NCBI GenBank assembly: GCA_017405065.1
Contig: JAFRBD010000047.1
Span: forward strand, 1 to 37,557
DNA: 37,557 nucleotides
Reading direction: 5' to 3'
DNA from: Ruminococcus sp.
GTDB lineage: Bacteria > Bacillota > Clostridia > Oscillospirales > Acutalibacteraceae
The translations under genes were made by a program, and so were the position numbers. This document shows, one piece after another, positions 15,876-26,900 of this stretch. A model generated the notes under the pieces. It was given only the letters and a program-made list of their open reading frames with translations, did no database searches and was not told the DNA's origin. Within the stretch, counting starts at the first letter, position 1, and every line of letters begins with the position of its first letter.

Positions 15876-18800
15876 TCAGAGATATTTCAGCGTAAACCGG
15901 ATGATACCGTGTTCTTGTGCGATCGAATAGGAATAAGACGAGCTGTTGACCGTCTTGCCGAGCTTCAGGTTGACTGCCTGCAGGATCTCATAGAAGCGGG
16001 ATCCGTCGACAACTTCCTTGACCGCCTTTTTCAATTCGGAAGCGCTTGAGAATTTGATCCCGATCGATTTCTTATTACTTTCGACCGCCTTGAGAACCAT
16101 ATTCTTCAGCCTCTCAAAATCATAGGTCTCACAGTACATGCCCGTTCTGACATAATAGTTGCATGCCGTCGCGGTACAATCGGGATAGTACGGGAACTTT
16201 TCATCGAGCTTATGATCGATCGCAAGCTCTTTGCTCGTCACGCAGAAGTACTGATAGGAGATCTCATCGGACTGATTCTTCTCCGGTTTGGTGTCAGAGA
16301 AATCACCCCATGTGACGTCCATATAGTAATATTCGTTTTCGAGCTTGACCAGATTCCACGCGTGGTTCTCGGTAAAGCGCTTGCCGCCTTCTTTCGCAGC
16401 TTTGCCGTGCACATACATACACTCTATGCCGATCCTGTGCATCAGATAAGCAAACGCGACAGCGTAGCCGGCGCAAACGCCCTTATGATTAACGAGAACG
16501 CCGTAGACGGAACGCAGATCATCGACCGCGTCGGGTTCCGCCTTTTCTTTTTCAAGACCGACCGAGTCATAATCCGTCAAGCGGATCAGGTTGTTATACA
16601 CTCTCAGCACAGCCTCAAAGTCGCACATTCCATCGGTTATGCCTTCGATAAACTGCGGAACGGCGGCTTCGATCTCCTGCAATCTGCTTTCTGTCTGCTC
16701 GGGAGTCAGCACATACTTCAGGAAGAAGTCGTTGTGCAATTCCTTGCCGGAATAATAGGAAAGACCTCTCTTGACCCAAATCAACTCGGGATGATCGTCG
16801 AGGATGCAATCCGCGATCATCTGGGCGCGATCGAGTCGGATCCCTCCTTCCATGAGATGGACGCTTTCGGCGCGATCGAGCATCGCCTGATAAAGCTGAT
16901 CGTAGAACTTTTTCTCTTCGGCTCCCAAATGTTCATAAGCGTAATAGCACAGCGAATCGGGATCGCGGTCATGCGCGCCCTCAAAGACAGCTTCATCTGC
17001 GATATCGTCGGTATCGTCTTCCGTGAAAAGATCATCATAGTCCGGATCTTCTTCGGGAGCATCCGGATCTGTCTCGGGAACACGGATGAATTCCTCCGGG
17101 ATATACACATCGCCGCAATACAGGAGCGCAAGCGGACAATCCGGATTCATAAACGGCGTTTTGCCCGTGATAACGGTTCCGATCGTAAGCGGATAATTCA
17201 TTCTGAATCTAAGGAAGCCTCTGCCGTATTCATCGTTGCGGTAGGCGGTATTGATCTCTTCACGCTTGGCGATGGGGATCTCGTTGATCAGGTAAGCATA
17301 CTGGATCTCAGCCCATTTCGCCATTCCTTCATAGATCTCCAGCTCAAGCGCTTTGCCGTACATGCTGCGTATCTTCTTGCGGTTCCAGTTCTGATACTGC
17401 CAGATGTGCGTCAACTCGTGAGCGATCGTCAGGATCGTGCGGATCCTCGGCGCTCCGGTTTCGACAAGGAGTCTGAAGCCGTCCTTGTTATGCACCGCTA
17501 AGCCGACGACACGGGGATCAAATCCTTTCGTCGGTACAAAGACGTTGCCGGCTTCCTTCTGCAGCGTTCTGGTGTTGACCAGCTCCACGCGGACGCCCGC
17601 CTGGATCTTGACGCCGAAGGAGGATTCCATATTGCGCTTGACGTTATTGAAGATCCTGACGAGATCCTCAACCGTCTTGACAGCCGTTCTGCTGCAATTG
17701 ATACAGCGGTCTCTGCCGTCGGCGAGCGTCTCATATTCCACGCCCAGGATCTCTACGCCGCAGAAATCACAGAAGCGCGCGTTGGCGCGATTGGGACGGT
17801 AACGGCGCTCGATGGTCATAGCGGTCTTTCTGCCGTCTCTGACCTGCCTGAGGGTATTGTTCTTATTGCGGAAGACAGAGGAGATATACTCTCCGGTTCC
17901 CTTGATATCAAGCAGCGAGGGTTCACCCTGCTGACCGTACAGGAGATAATACCTTGTATGATAAGGCGCCTTTTTGAACAGCTCGGGGAGCGGTTCTTCA
18001 TCCTGTTCGGTAAACGAAGCGGGATCCAAAGACTTTGTTTTCCGGCGGAAGCAATTCTCCTCCGGAGGAACGACCGTTCCGATATCGGATCCGTCATCAA
18101 CAGCATCGGAGCCGCTGCCGCTTTCAGCGGGATCGGACTGCTTGACGAAGCCGTCAAACGGTTCCGCGGGATCGATAGCGGGATCGATCTGCGGTTCGCC
18201 GGCGGATAACGGTTCAAAGCCTCCGTCGGGAATATCGTCAGTACCGCCGTCGGGGGCGCCGTCAGTACCGCCGTCGGGAGTGCCGTCTGTGCCGCCGTCG
18301 GGAGTGCCGTCTGTGCCGCCGTCGGGGGCGCCGTCTGTGCCGCCGTCGGGGGCGCCGTCAGTACCACCGTCGGGAGTGCCGTCTGTGCCGCCCTCGGGGA
18401 TCTCGTCGGTTTGATCCTCGGGCTTTTCCTCGGGCTTTTTCCTGCCGCCGAAGAAGTTCTTGATCTTTTCGATCAGTCTCTTAAAGAAGCCCATTTTCTT
18501 TGGCTTATCTCCGTCGCCCGCGTCGGGCGCTGCAGGAGGCAGCACCTGAACCGGCTCCGTCTTTTTCACGGGTCTGAGGCTCCTGTTGAGCTCCTGCAGA
18601 TGCCAGGCGATATAGTCGTTGATGATATCGAATATCCTGTTAAGATTACGCTCTACGGCGATGATCAGACCGAGGTCTAACTGGCTGTCCTCGAGGATAT
18701 AGATACTGTTGGGGCGATAATCGTCCGCGGCGGAATCCAGCGAATAGGTAAGCGGGTTGCACGATTCGTCTTCACCGATAAAAGACAGATCCGTGACTGC

Positions 18801-21695
18801 TGCGATATACGGCTGGTTTTCAGCGAACAGCGTGCGGAAGATCTCGTTCATCATCAGCGTTACGGTGTATCTTACGCTGTCGGTGATCGGCTCATCCTCG
18901 GGGAAGTCGATCCTCAGGATCTCCTTATTCTTGTAAAGGCGTTCCGGGATACCGGAGCCTTCATTGAAAACGACCTTTTGGGCAGTTTCAAAATTATTGT
19001 ACTCCGACATATCGTAATAGCCTTTTGTCACGATCGAAATATCCGCGAACTGCTTTACGATACTGACTTTTCCGATGGTTTTGGAATCGCCCATATGGCG
19101 GGAATCGCTGAATCCCAGCAGACTGTAACCTCTGATCTGTCTGTAGGAGCAGCGGTCAGCGATATGATCGGCAGCCCTGCGCACCAGGACCTGATCGTCG
19201 GACGTAAGCCCCTGGATCTCATAGTACTTTCCGCCGAAGGTAAAGAACTGACCCGGCAGGTATTTCTGGAACACCTGGTTTTTCAGCTCGGATCCTAAAT
19301 AGTATCTGTCGCCCTTTTCATCCTCGGCGACGATACCGGCGGATCTCAGCTCGCTGATATACTTGTTGAGGAAGACCTGATCGGTGATGCGATAGATCTT
19401 TTCGTATTTGCCTTTATCAAGGTTGAACTGCTCCGTTATCGAAATAACGTCGATGCCGATGCTTTCTACGCCCGGCAGAGATATCTTCTCTTCGGCGGCT
19501 TCCTTCACCGCCTCGGGATACGCCAGCTCAGCGAAAGAGGAAATGGACGCGACGTCGGCAAAGCAGCGGTACAACTGATACCAGAGCTGTTCTTTATATG
19601 CAAACACCTCGACGCCCATCAGCAAGAATTCTTTCTTGATGCTGTCTTCATTGATGCCGGAAGACGACATCGACAACAGCAAACGAAGGGTCGTATTGCG
19701 TTCGGTACGGGCGTAATCGGCGCTGATATACGGGATCGCCTTGGAGTCGGTCTCAAACACGGTATGATTGGATACCATATAATCCTTGAGCATATACTCG
19801 CGGGTGATCACATTGACAAAACCCTGTTCTGTCGCACGGGTCGAAAAGTCGCGGACGACCTCGAACAGATTACAGCTTTCATCCTCTACCGTGATGTAGT
19901 TATTCGCGCACGCCTGAGCGTCCCAATAACCAGAGGAAGTGACGAAGACCTCGTCCATGAATTCCTGGTTGGCGGGCAGGCCGGCATACTGCATCAGCTC
20001 ATAATAATACTGTCTGTCGATCCACTTGATATCGGTCACGGGGAACGCCTCGCCGCCGTACCAGGTGGTGCGCGACACAAGATTCTTTAATCCCGCAAAG
20101 CTCAGCTCGGTACCGATACCGAGATAACGGGAAACATTCGGGAACAGCCTGTGATGCAGATACTCGCTGTCGGAGTTCCATGTCATGTAGGAACAGGCGC
20201 CCGTATGCTTGCCGGTAGCGGATACTTCCGTGATGCTTGTCATCAGAATATGCGACATCGCGTCAACAAGACCGTCGCAGTTTTTGTCGCACATACAGAA
20301 GACGATTTCCTTTTCCTTATCATTGCGGCATTTCTTGATGATCAGATTGAGTCCCAGCTGAGCTGTCGCAACCAGTCTGGACGGCTCGATGATGACAAAG
20401 AAGCCGACCTGACTGAGAAAGTCTTTGTTCGCTTCATGCAGAGAGGTGTTCAGCACATCGGAGCGCGAAATGATTCCGACGTCCAAGGAGCTGTCATATT
20501 CTTCGGAAAGCACGCCGATATTCCACATGTCGGGAATATTGGTGGTCACGCCGATACCCGCTTTCAGCCAGCGTATGATATCCTCTTCGACAGCGTGTCT
20601 GCCCAGCACCACCAGTACCTTCTGATGCGCCAGCAGCTTTCTGTTCATCGGATAGAAGGCGTAGGGTATCAGGTCATAATAAAACGGATCGTTGAACAGG
20701 ATGCTCTTTCCCTTGAGCAATTCCACCGCCGAGCGGATACAGTTATGATCGAGGGGAAATCCGTTGGCGTTGAGCGATTTGATAAAAATGCCGAAGGTCG
20801 AGATCTTAGGATCCTCGTCCGACTCGATCTTTTCGATCAGCTCATCGTTTGTATAATCATAATCGACGCCGCTGTTGATCGTGGTATTCTCGCAGCCGAG
20901 CTTATCGCCGAACAGCGTGCGAAGGAATTTTCGCAGCAGGGAGTAATTCACCGTGCGGTAAGCGTCGTCCGACTCGCCGAGATAAATATTGGAGTACTCG
21001 GTCTTTGTCACGCCGCCCAGCGCAAAATACAGCTCCCCTATCGTGATCACGCCGAATACGGGGAAGTAAACCGTCTTGAGCAGATCTTCAAAATACAGCC
21101 AGCGGCTGGAGATCATCAGCACAAAGGATACGCTCAGAACGAGGACGTAGAACACATGGAGCAAGGTCCTTGCGTCTACAAAGCTATTCCGAAGGCACCA
21201 GATATCTCTTTCCGCAAAATACTCATAAAACGGTGCGGTGACTTTCTCCATCAAGGCGCCGCCGCGCTTGAACTTTGCATTCAGGATCGAAACCGTGATC
21301 TTTTTATAGATAAGGAATCCCGCGATCAGCACGAAGTTGGCAATAAAGAAGATCCAGAAATCCATATTCAGATTCTTCAGCCAAGTCTCAAGACTGTTTT
21401 TCAGCCAATCGACTATTCCGAAAAGAAAATCAGGCATCCACGATTGGGCTTCCATCCAGCCTTTTAATGATTCGAGCCAAGCCGGAAGATTGTTGATCAG
21501 CGACAGAATCCCGTCGCAGATCTGCTGACAGAATATCATCGTAACAACGACATAGGCGAGCGCAAATAACGGCATGAGGAACTGGCGCACTCTGTAAGGA
21601 GGCTTGAGGTTCAGCTTTTTCGCCGCTACACACAGAACGAGCGTGGGCGACGCGGCAACCAGAACCTTGATGAAATCAAGTATTGTATCAATCAT
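15876..21695 (-). CDS. Giant multi-TM protein with LIM-like finger, DA1-like peptidase and transglutaminase-like domains
   Basis: 1939 residues, ATG with AAAGGAGG upstream. About five membrane helices lie at 10-25, 38-57, 112-129, 177-196 and 208-228. A cytosolic region (about 240-1050) follows that I do not recognise (VLVVLGRHAVEEDIIRWLKAG, FFVIIEPSRLVATAQLG, CMCDKNCDGLVDAMSHIL). It resembles a degenerate nucleotide-dependent domain, but no Walker A motif is seen. A basic stretch and an 8-residue Gly-Thr-Asp-Gly-Pro linker (about 1100-1155) lead to a Cys4 finger (C1309, C1312, C1331, C1334), an HELTH zinc-peptidase motif (H1426, H1430) with EGMAKW Glu1456 as in DA1 peptidases, and a transglutaminase-like triad (C1741, H1778, D1793). 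It overlaps the preceding stop by 8 nt and is last in the operon. Processing or cross-linking of proteins at the membrane is inferred. Confidence 0.75.
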   Translation of the reverse strand: MIDTILDFIKVLVAASPTLVLCVAAKKLNLKPPYRVRQFLMPLFALAYVVVTMIFCQQICDGILSLINNLPAWLESLKGWMEAQSWMPDFLFGIVDWLKNSLETWLKNLNMDFWIFFIANFVLIAGFLIYKKITVSILNAKFKRGGALMEKVTAPFYEYFAERDIWCLRNSFVDARTLLHVFYVLVLSVSFVLMISSRWLYFEDLLKTVYFPVFGVITIGELYFALGGVTKTEYSNIYLGESDDAYRTVNYSLLRKFLRTLFGDKLGCENTTINSGVDYDYTNDELIEKIESDEDPKISTFGIFIKSLNANGFPLDHNCIRSAVELLKGKSILFNDPFYYDLIPYAFYPMNRKLLAHQKVLVVLGRHAVEEDIIRWLKAGIGVTTNIPDMWNIGVLSEEYDSSLDVGIISRSDVLNTSLHEANKDFLSQVGFFVIIEPSRLVATAQLGLNLIIKKCRNDKEKEIVFCMCDKNCDGLVDAMSHILMTSITEVSATGKHTGACSYMTWNSDSEYLHHRLFPNVSRYLGIGTELSFAGLKNLVSRTTWYGGEAFPVTDIKWIDRQYYYELMQYAGLPANQEFMDEVFVTSSGYWDAQACANNYITVEDESCNLFEVVRDFSTRATEQGFVNVITREYMLKDYMVSNHTVFETDSKAIPYISADYARTERNTTLRLLLSMSSSGINEDSIKKEFLLMGVEVFAYKEQLWYQLYRCFADVASISSFAELAYPEAVKEAAEEKISLPGVESIGIDVISITEQFNLDKGKYEKIYRITDQVFLNKYISELRSAGIVAEDEKGDRYYLGSELKNQVFQKYLPGQFFTFGGKYYEIQGLTSDDQVLVRRAADHIADRCSYRQIRGYSLLGFSDSRHMGDSKTIGKVSIVKQFADISIVTKGYYDMSEYNNFETAQKVVFNEGSGIPERLYKNKEILRIDFPEDEPITDSVRYTVTLMMNEIFRTLFAENQPYIAAVTDLSFIGEDESCNPLTYSLDSAADDYRPNSIYILEDSQLDLGLIIAVERNLNRIFDIINDYIAWHLQELNRSLRPVKKTEPVQVLPPAAPDAGDGDKPKKMGFFKRLIEKIKNFFGGRKKPEEKPEDQTDEIPEGGTDGTPDGGTDGAPDGGTDGAPDGGTDGTPDGGTDGTPDGGTDGAPDGGTDDIPDGGFEPLSAGEPQIDPAIDPAEPFDGFVKQSDPAESGSGSDAVDDGSDIGTVVPPEENCFRRKTKSLDPASFTEQDEEPLPELFKKAPYHTRYYLLYGQQGEPSLLDIKGTGEYISSVFRNKNNTLRQVRDGRKTAMTIERRYRPNRANARFCDFCGVEILGVEYETLADGRDRCINCSRTAVKTVEDLVRIFNNVKRNMESSFGVKIQAGVRVELVNTRTLQKEAGNVFVPTKGFDPRVVGLAVHNKDGFRLLVETGAPRIRTILTIAHELTHIWQYQNWNRKKIRSMYGKALELEIYEGMAKWAEIQYAYLINEIPIAKREEINTAYRNDEYGRGFLRFRMNYPLTIGTVITGKTPFMNPDCPLALLYCGDVYIPEEFIRVPETDPDAPEEDPDYDDLFTEDDTDDIADEAVFEGAHDRDPDSLCYYAYEHLGAEEKKFYDQLYQAMLDRAESVHLMEGGIRLDRAQMIADCILDDHPELIWVKRGLSYYSGKELHNDFFLKYVLTPEQTESRLQEIEAAVPQFIEGITDGMCDFEAVLRVYNNLIRLTDYDSVGLEKEKAEPDAVDDLRSVYGVLVNHKGVCAGYAVAFAYLMHRIGIECMYVHGKAAKEGGKRFTENHAWNLVKLENEYYYMDVTWGDFSDTKPEKNQSDEISYQYFCVTSKELAIDHKLDEKFPYYPDCTATACNYYVRTGMYCETYDFERLKNMVLKAVESNKKSIGIKFSSASELKKAVKEVVDGSRFYEILQAVNLKLGKTVNSSSYSYSIAQEHGIIRFTLKYL
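18228..18400 (-). repeat. 24-bp minisatellite encoding an octapeptide linker
   Basis: Seven to eight copies of a 24-bp unit encode GTDG(T/A)PDG in the 1939-residue protein. The copies differ mainly at the T/A codon. Slippage would change the linker in whole octapeptide steps and keep the frame. Confidence 0.85.
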
Positions 21696-23895
21696 ACAGA
21701 TCCTCCTTTACGACGAGAATCGAATGCAGATAGTCCACGGGAAGATAGATATGATTGTTACTGCCGATAAACGCAGCCTGATGGCACTTATCTCCGGAAT
21801 CATCCGGAAGATATTCATAGTCCGCCAGCTTTGTGAAATCGTAATCATACGGGGATACCGTATAATCGATCTTTTCAAAGTCGACATACTGAGAGTATTT
21901 ATCCGCGATCATGCGAATACGTTTTTCGATATCCAGTCGATGTTTTGACATGACGGCGATCATATCGTTTTGCGGGTTTTTATCGTAATTGATAATGGAA
22001 AAGGCTCTCATGACATTGCAGGCGCGGCTGATATAGTCCGAGAAAATACCCAGACTGTTGTCGATCTCTCTGCAGATATCAAACATGATCCCGTTGAATT
22101 CCCGCAAAAGCGTTTTGAGCTGTCGCCAGAAAAGGAACAGCGTCAGTAATCCGCCGCCCAAAAAGACCGTAACGCAAACGATCGTTATCAGCGCGGACGT
22201 CGAAAGGGTGACCGTATCGCTCTGCGACGAGACCCACAGCGGGATAAAGCCGATCAGATACAGCAGGACGGCTGTTACGGTCAACGCGATCGCCTTGCCT
22301 TTCGTCAGACGCTTTTGGATCCGATCGGTGATCTTCTTCTCCGCTTCGGATATGCTTTTATCATATGCCTCTGTATCAAAAAGACGGGAGGTGGGCGTTT
22401 CCACCATTTTCCGCTCTTCTTCCTCCAATCTGAACTCGATATCCTCACGCTGGTATTCGGTCAGACAGCGGATCCTGTCGTCAACGACGGCGTTTTCTTC
22501 CTTGAACGGTCCCTTGACCGCGGTTTTGACCGCGCGGCGGGGCTCGCGGAGGTATTTGACAAAGTTTTTATTGATCAATTTGGATCTCAGGTTCCACAGC
22601 GCTTCCTCGTCTTCGGGACAATCCTTGGTCAAGCCGGGATGGACGTCCGCCTTGAGGTCGTCTTTCGAACGGAATCTGCGGATACTGACAGGGATGACAA
22701 CGGGGGTCTCAAAAGTCTGCTCCGCGTCATAATCATCCAGATCCTGCTTCCTTTGATGGGACACTTCCCTGATCCTGACGCCGATCTCCGCGTGAGTGGC
22801 GTACAGCTTATTCAGATAGTTCTGACAGATCTGAGCGATCCCGTCCTTGGAAAACTCACATTCAAGACGGTACAGATAACCGCCCGACACCATCCCTCTG
22901 GGGATCTCGTTGCAGGAGAACACCAAAAGGGCGGAAAGGAATTTCAGCAGTTCCGTATCATAGCGCTTATCTTCGATCGAAATGATATCATAGACAAAAA
23001 ACGTCATTGACGGGAAATACAGATTATTCTTGGCAAAATCGGAATACACGCTCTGAGCCGAAGGCTTATGCCTGACCCTGTTCAAAAATGTTTCGGTATC
23101 AAAGCACCGCAGCGCAACGCTCCTCACCTCGACGGGAGGTTTGTCCAATAAAGCAAAGCGCTTTTCGATATCAGCCATGACGAGATGCTTTTTATAATTG
23201 CAAATATCCTCGTCGACGGTCTGAGGGTCGGTATACTGCGCGTCCTCGCCGCCGAGGAGACGATTCAGCTCAATGATCTGTTCATCGTTCAACAGACCGA
23301 GCAGATATGCGCAGTCGCGCGATTCGATCGCGTCCAGAACCTTATCATAGTTCTCTTCTCCGACCAGATCGGTCAGCCGGATATCCTTCGTATTCCTCAA
23401 TCGGTATGTTTCGACCTTGGTATTGAGAGAATCCAGTCTGCGCTTGAGAAGAACGGAATATTCCGTCTCGGAGCCGTCCATCAAAGCCTCGTAGGATTCC
23501 GGCTCGATCAGCATTTTGGAATAGATGCTGCCGCACAAGGCGGAGCTGAGACTCACAAGCGGATTCTCAGCCGCCTTTTCGTAGCTCAAAAATCTGTCCT
23601 CACGCCTTTTGACTAAAGCATCACGGTTGATTTTAGTCGTTCGCGGTTCGGTATAACCCGTATAATCGAATGGATTGAATCCGTCTCTCCTGTCGGGAGC
23701 AAGGATCACGGCACGCCACTGTTCAACGTCGGCTATACGATCATACAGATCCGGCACCATATCCTGAAGGTTGTCTGCGTCATAACAGCATTTACATAAC
23801 GCTATGTCATATTTCCTGAAGAGGCTGTCCGTAAACATGCTGAATCGCTCATAGCCGTCCACATACTCTTCAGGTGCAATTATCACCGTCAGCAC
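21688..23895 (-). CDS. Two-TM protein of the tubulin operon, unknown family
   Basis: 735 residues, GTG start with GGAGGTG at 23902-23908. I do not recognise a named domain. Residues 1-70 form an alpha/beta segment (LTVIIAPEEYVDGYERFSMF, then VEQWRAVILAPD). A mostly helical middle region follows, then a charged helix (about 480-530) and two membrane helices at 534-556 and 567-591 joined by a short loop. A helical C-terminal domain (about 595-735) ends in IYLPVDYLHSILVVKEDLYD. Both termini should be cytoplasmic. It lies 33 bp after the tubulin-like gene and overlaps the next start by 8 nt, so it is translationally coupled to the giant membrane protein. A role as membrane receptor or adaptor for the GTPase is inference from position only. 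Confidence 0.7.
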   Translation of the reverse strand: MLTVIIAPEEYVDGYERFSMFTDSLFRKYDIALCKCCYDADNLQDMVPDLYDRIADVEQWRAVILAPDRRDGFNPFDYTGYTEPRTTKINRDALVKRREDRFLSYEKAAENPLVSLSSALCGSIYSKMLIEPESYEALMDGSETEYSVLLKRRLDSLNTKVETYRLRNTKDIRLTDLVGEENYDKVLDAIESRDCAYLLGLLNDEQIIELNRLLGGEDAQYTDPQTVDEDICNYKKHLVMADIEKRFALLDKPPVEVRSVALRCFDTETFLNRVRHKPSAQSVYSDFAKNNLYFPSMTFFVYDIISIEDKRYDTELLKFLSALLVFSCNEIPRGMVSGGYLYRLECEFSKDGIAQICQNYLNKLYATHAEIGVRIREVSHQRKQDLDDYDAEQTFETPVVIPVSIRRFRSKDDLKADVHPGLTKDCPEDEEALWNLRSKLINKNFVKYLREPRRAVKTAVKGPFKEENAVVDDRIRCLTEYQREDIEFRLEEEERKMVETPTSRLFDTEAYDKSISEAEKKITDRIQKRLTKGKAIALTVTAVLLYLIGFIPLWVSSQSDTVTLSTSALITIVCVTVFLGGGLLTLFLFWRQLKTLLREFNGIMFDICREIDNSLGIFSDYISRACNVMRAFSIINYDKNPQNDMIAVMSKHRLDIEKRIRMIADKYSQYVDFEKIDYTVSPYDYDFTKLADYEYLPDDSGDKCHQAAFIGSNNHIYLPVDYLHSILVVKEDLYD

Positions 23896-23928
23896 TGTAT
23901 CACCTCCATTCCTGATGATTTATGCCGA

Positions 23929-26900
23929 TCATTCATCGGTGCTTGTGGCTTTTTTGGTTTTTTTCGCTTTTTCCGAATCATCCTCAAACATGGAATCAGG
24001 CTCTCTGGTGACTTTATTGATCGCTTCGACTCTGTCGGCGCAGTCGGCTACGTCAACTTCCTTGAGCTTCTTGATGATCTTCTTGCTGACCATGCTGATG
24101 ACGATATTATCATAGATCTCTGTGTTCTTGCGGATATCGTAGCTGTCGTTCAGGAAAGACGCAACGAACAGCTTGAACTGCTCCTCCAACAGCAGGCAGA
24201 GATACGCGTTCTGATCCTGATCGCGCTCGAGCTTCTTGACGACCTTTTCCAGCAGATAGATGACCGCGTCGATCATGATGGAGATCTCGTGGTTATCCTT
24301 CAGCGCGTTGGGCAGCGAGTTGAAATAGATCAGCGGGATCTCAAAGAGACTGGTCGGATTGTTATGGCTGTCGGGGATACGGAAGGATTTGAGGAACTTC
24401 ACAAAAGCGCTCTCGCTGTAGTTGTAGTTCTTTTCAACGTCGCTCTTTGTATACTCCTCAGCAGCTTCGATCAGCATATTCGCATGCTCTCTGTCTCTGT
24501 ACAGAGCATCCAGCACCTCGTAGAACTCGTCGCACTCGCTGCCGTTGGAAACGGTCAGCGGGATATGCTCGCCCTCATCGTTGATGATCATGTAAACGCG
24601 CTTCTTATCGTATCTTGTCGAGGGGAATTTTCTGATATTGCCCATCAGCAGACCGCAGATCAAAGATACATGCGAGGAGAGGATCTCGTCATAAAGAACG
24701 TCAAAATCAAGCTCGGGCAGCTCGACCACAGCGTCCCAGCGCTTGTCGATATGCGTAGAGATCGTAGCGCTCTTCATCGAATCGGGACCGATCAGCTTGC
24801 TGTATTCCTGATACGCTTTGAAGTAGATACCGGTTTCGTAATGGTTGATACCGCCGGTCACCTTATCGCGCTGCGGGCCCTTGAACAGCGGGATCGCGTC
24901 GGGCGTGATATTATAGATCGCGGTAAAGAATCTGAGTTCGTATTTTGAGACCGTATCGGAGGGGATCGCCTGGATCTTCTGACCCTCGATAAAGGACTGG
25001 ACCTTGAGATCGCGCATATCGAGCAGCGTATCGCTGAACGTACAGATATGTACATCTCTGGGCTCGACAAAATTCTGTCCGCTCATAGACGGAGAAGCGA
25101 GCTTGCTGCCCTTTCTGAGCGCCTCGACGAGTTCGTTCGCCTTCTGGATATCGGTCAGCTTCTTTCCGTCGAAGCTGTCGTCTTTGCCGTAATGCTTCTG
25201 CTCAAGGAAGTCGGCAAGCTCCTTATCGAAGAAGATCGCGTTGATGATATTGAGATCGATCTTCTCCTTGCCGTCTTCTCTTACCTGCGCTCTGAAATAC
25301 TTGATGAGCGTCGTATCGAAGATATCGATGTAAGAGCCCTCGGCATACTTATCATATGTTCTTAAACGGCTGAGCTCGGCGTTCTTCTTGACATTCTCAA
25401 AGATCTCGGCGCTCAGGTCGCCGGGCAGCAGGAAGCCGTGATGACCTTCGGGAACTCTCTCGGCTATCTCATCCAGCATTTCCTCGGAGGAGCAGAGATA
25501 ATAGACGTTTGAACCCTTTCCGTTCTTGAGAGCGTCGACGATGCTGTCTTTTCTTCTGATCAGCTGAGTCGACTTGGAGGCGAATGAAGTGTAGAACGAC
25601 TTATACATGGCGTTCAGGCTCTCCAGATACTCCTCGAGGATCTCATAAACGGCGTCAAACAAGGTGTAGCGCATAAGATCGTTGAGCAGGTTGGCGTATC
25701 TGTGCATATGATCGTTGACCATGTTCCACATAGACTCAAAGCCGCCCTGGATCTTATCAAAGAAGCCTCTGTCCTGGCTGGCGAGTTCGATCATGGAATC
25801 CATGTTTCTCTCTTTATCGGGAGAGAACTTCGCGATCACGTCGAAATTGCTGGTCTCGTCGCCTTCCTGATAACCCGCGGCATAGATCTTGATGTCCTTA
25901 TTGCTCTTCTCCCGCAGATTTTTGACGTCCTCATGTCGTTCAGCCGTCTTCAGAGTCAGCTTATAGAGAATATACCTTGCGGAATTGGGATGGACGGATC
26001 CTCTCTTTGTCTTGAGCAGATGCTCGACGTGATAATCGTTCACTTCGGAAGACTTGATGTTGGGCGCAGAGTAGAAGATCTCCTTAGCAAGATTCTTCGC
26101 ATATTTATACGCGCCTGTCTTGATATTGATATCAAAAGTCCTCAGCTTGGCAAGATCGAGCTTGGGCTGCTCTTTCTCTTCGTATTTATAGGTAGCGGAA
26201 CTGATCTGCAGCGCTGCGTTACAGTTGCGCTCTCTTGCCGCGTAGGAGTTTCTTGCGTGCTCCTCAACAGCGCTGATAAAATCGTCGATCATGTAATCGA
26301 CTTCATCGTCGATACTGTCGCTGCCGCAGATATCCGCCTTGACGTCTTTGGCAAAAAGGGAGTTATCTCTCTCCAATGCGCTGATATAGCTCGTAGCGGG
26401 CGTAGGCTCTTCGTCGTCGCTGAAAGAGCGTTTCTTGGAATACTCCTTATAATCCTGCTCGTATGCCTTATCATATGCCGCCCAGTTGCCCGAGCCTTCA
26501 ACGCCGCCGATCCTCTTCAGCGCTCTGGTATACGCGACATAGTCGGCGATATCCTCATACGGATAGACCAGCTTAGCGGAACCGATGCCGCCGAAACGGT
26601 TGCGGGCGTATTTGTTCTTGCCGGAGAATTCTTTGATGATATTGTCCTCGAGTGAGAAGGACTTAGCCTGCATCGGGCCGACGGTCTGCTCATAGATGCA
26701 TAAGGCGGCGGAATCCTTATAGGAATTGAGGTCGTCTAAATTCTCGGAATTCGAGTCCGCTGCTTCCATCAGGAAACAGAAATCGAAGGGCAGGCAGGAC
26801 AGATCCTTGGTGCCGCCTGTAGGAGTAGGAACGGTAACGTGAAGATCCTTATATCTCTTGAGAGCGTCAACGGTATCGCCGTAGCCGCTGGAGATCATCA

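Noticed and set aside
18228..18400. CRISPR-like direct repeats
   Set aside because: The repeats are contiguous 24-bp coding units without spacers, inside an open reading frame.
20151..21467. 438-codon frame on the plus strand
   Set aside because: It is antisense to the well-supported 1939-residue gene, with His/Gln-rich composition and no ribosome site.
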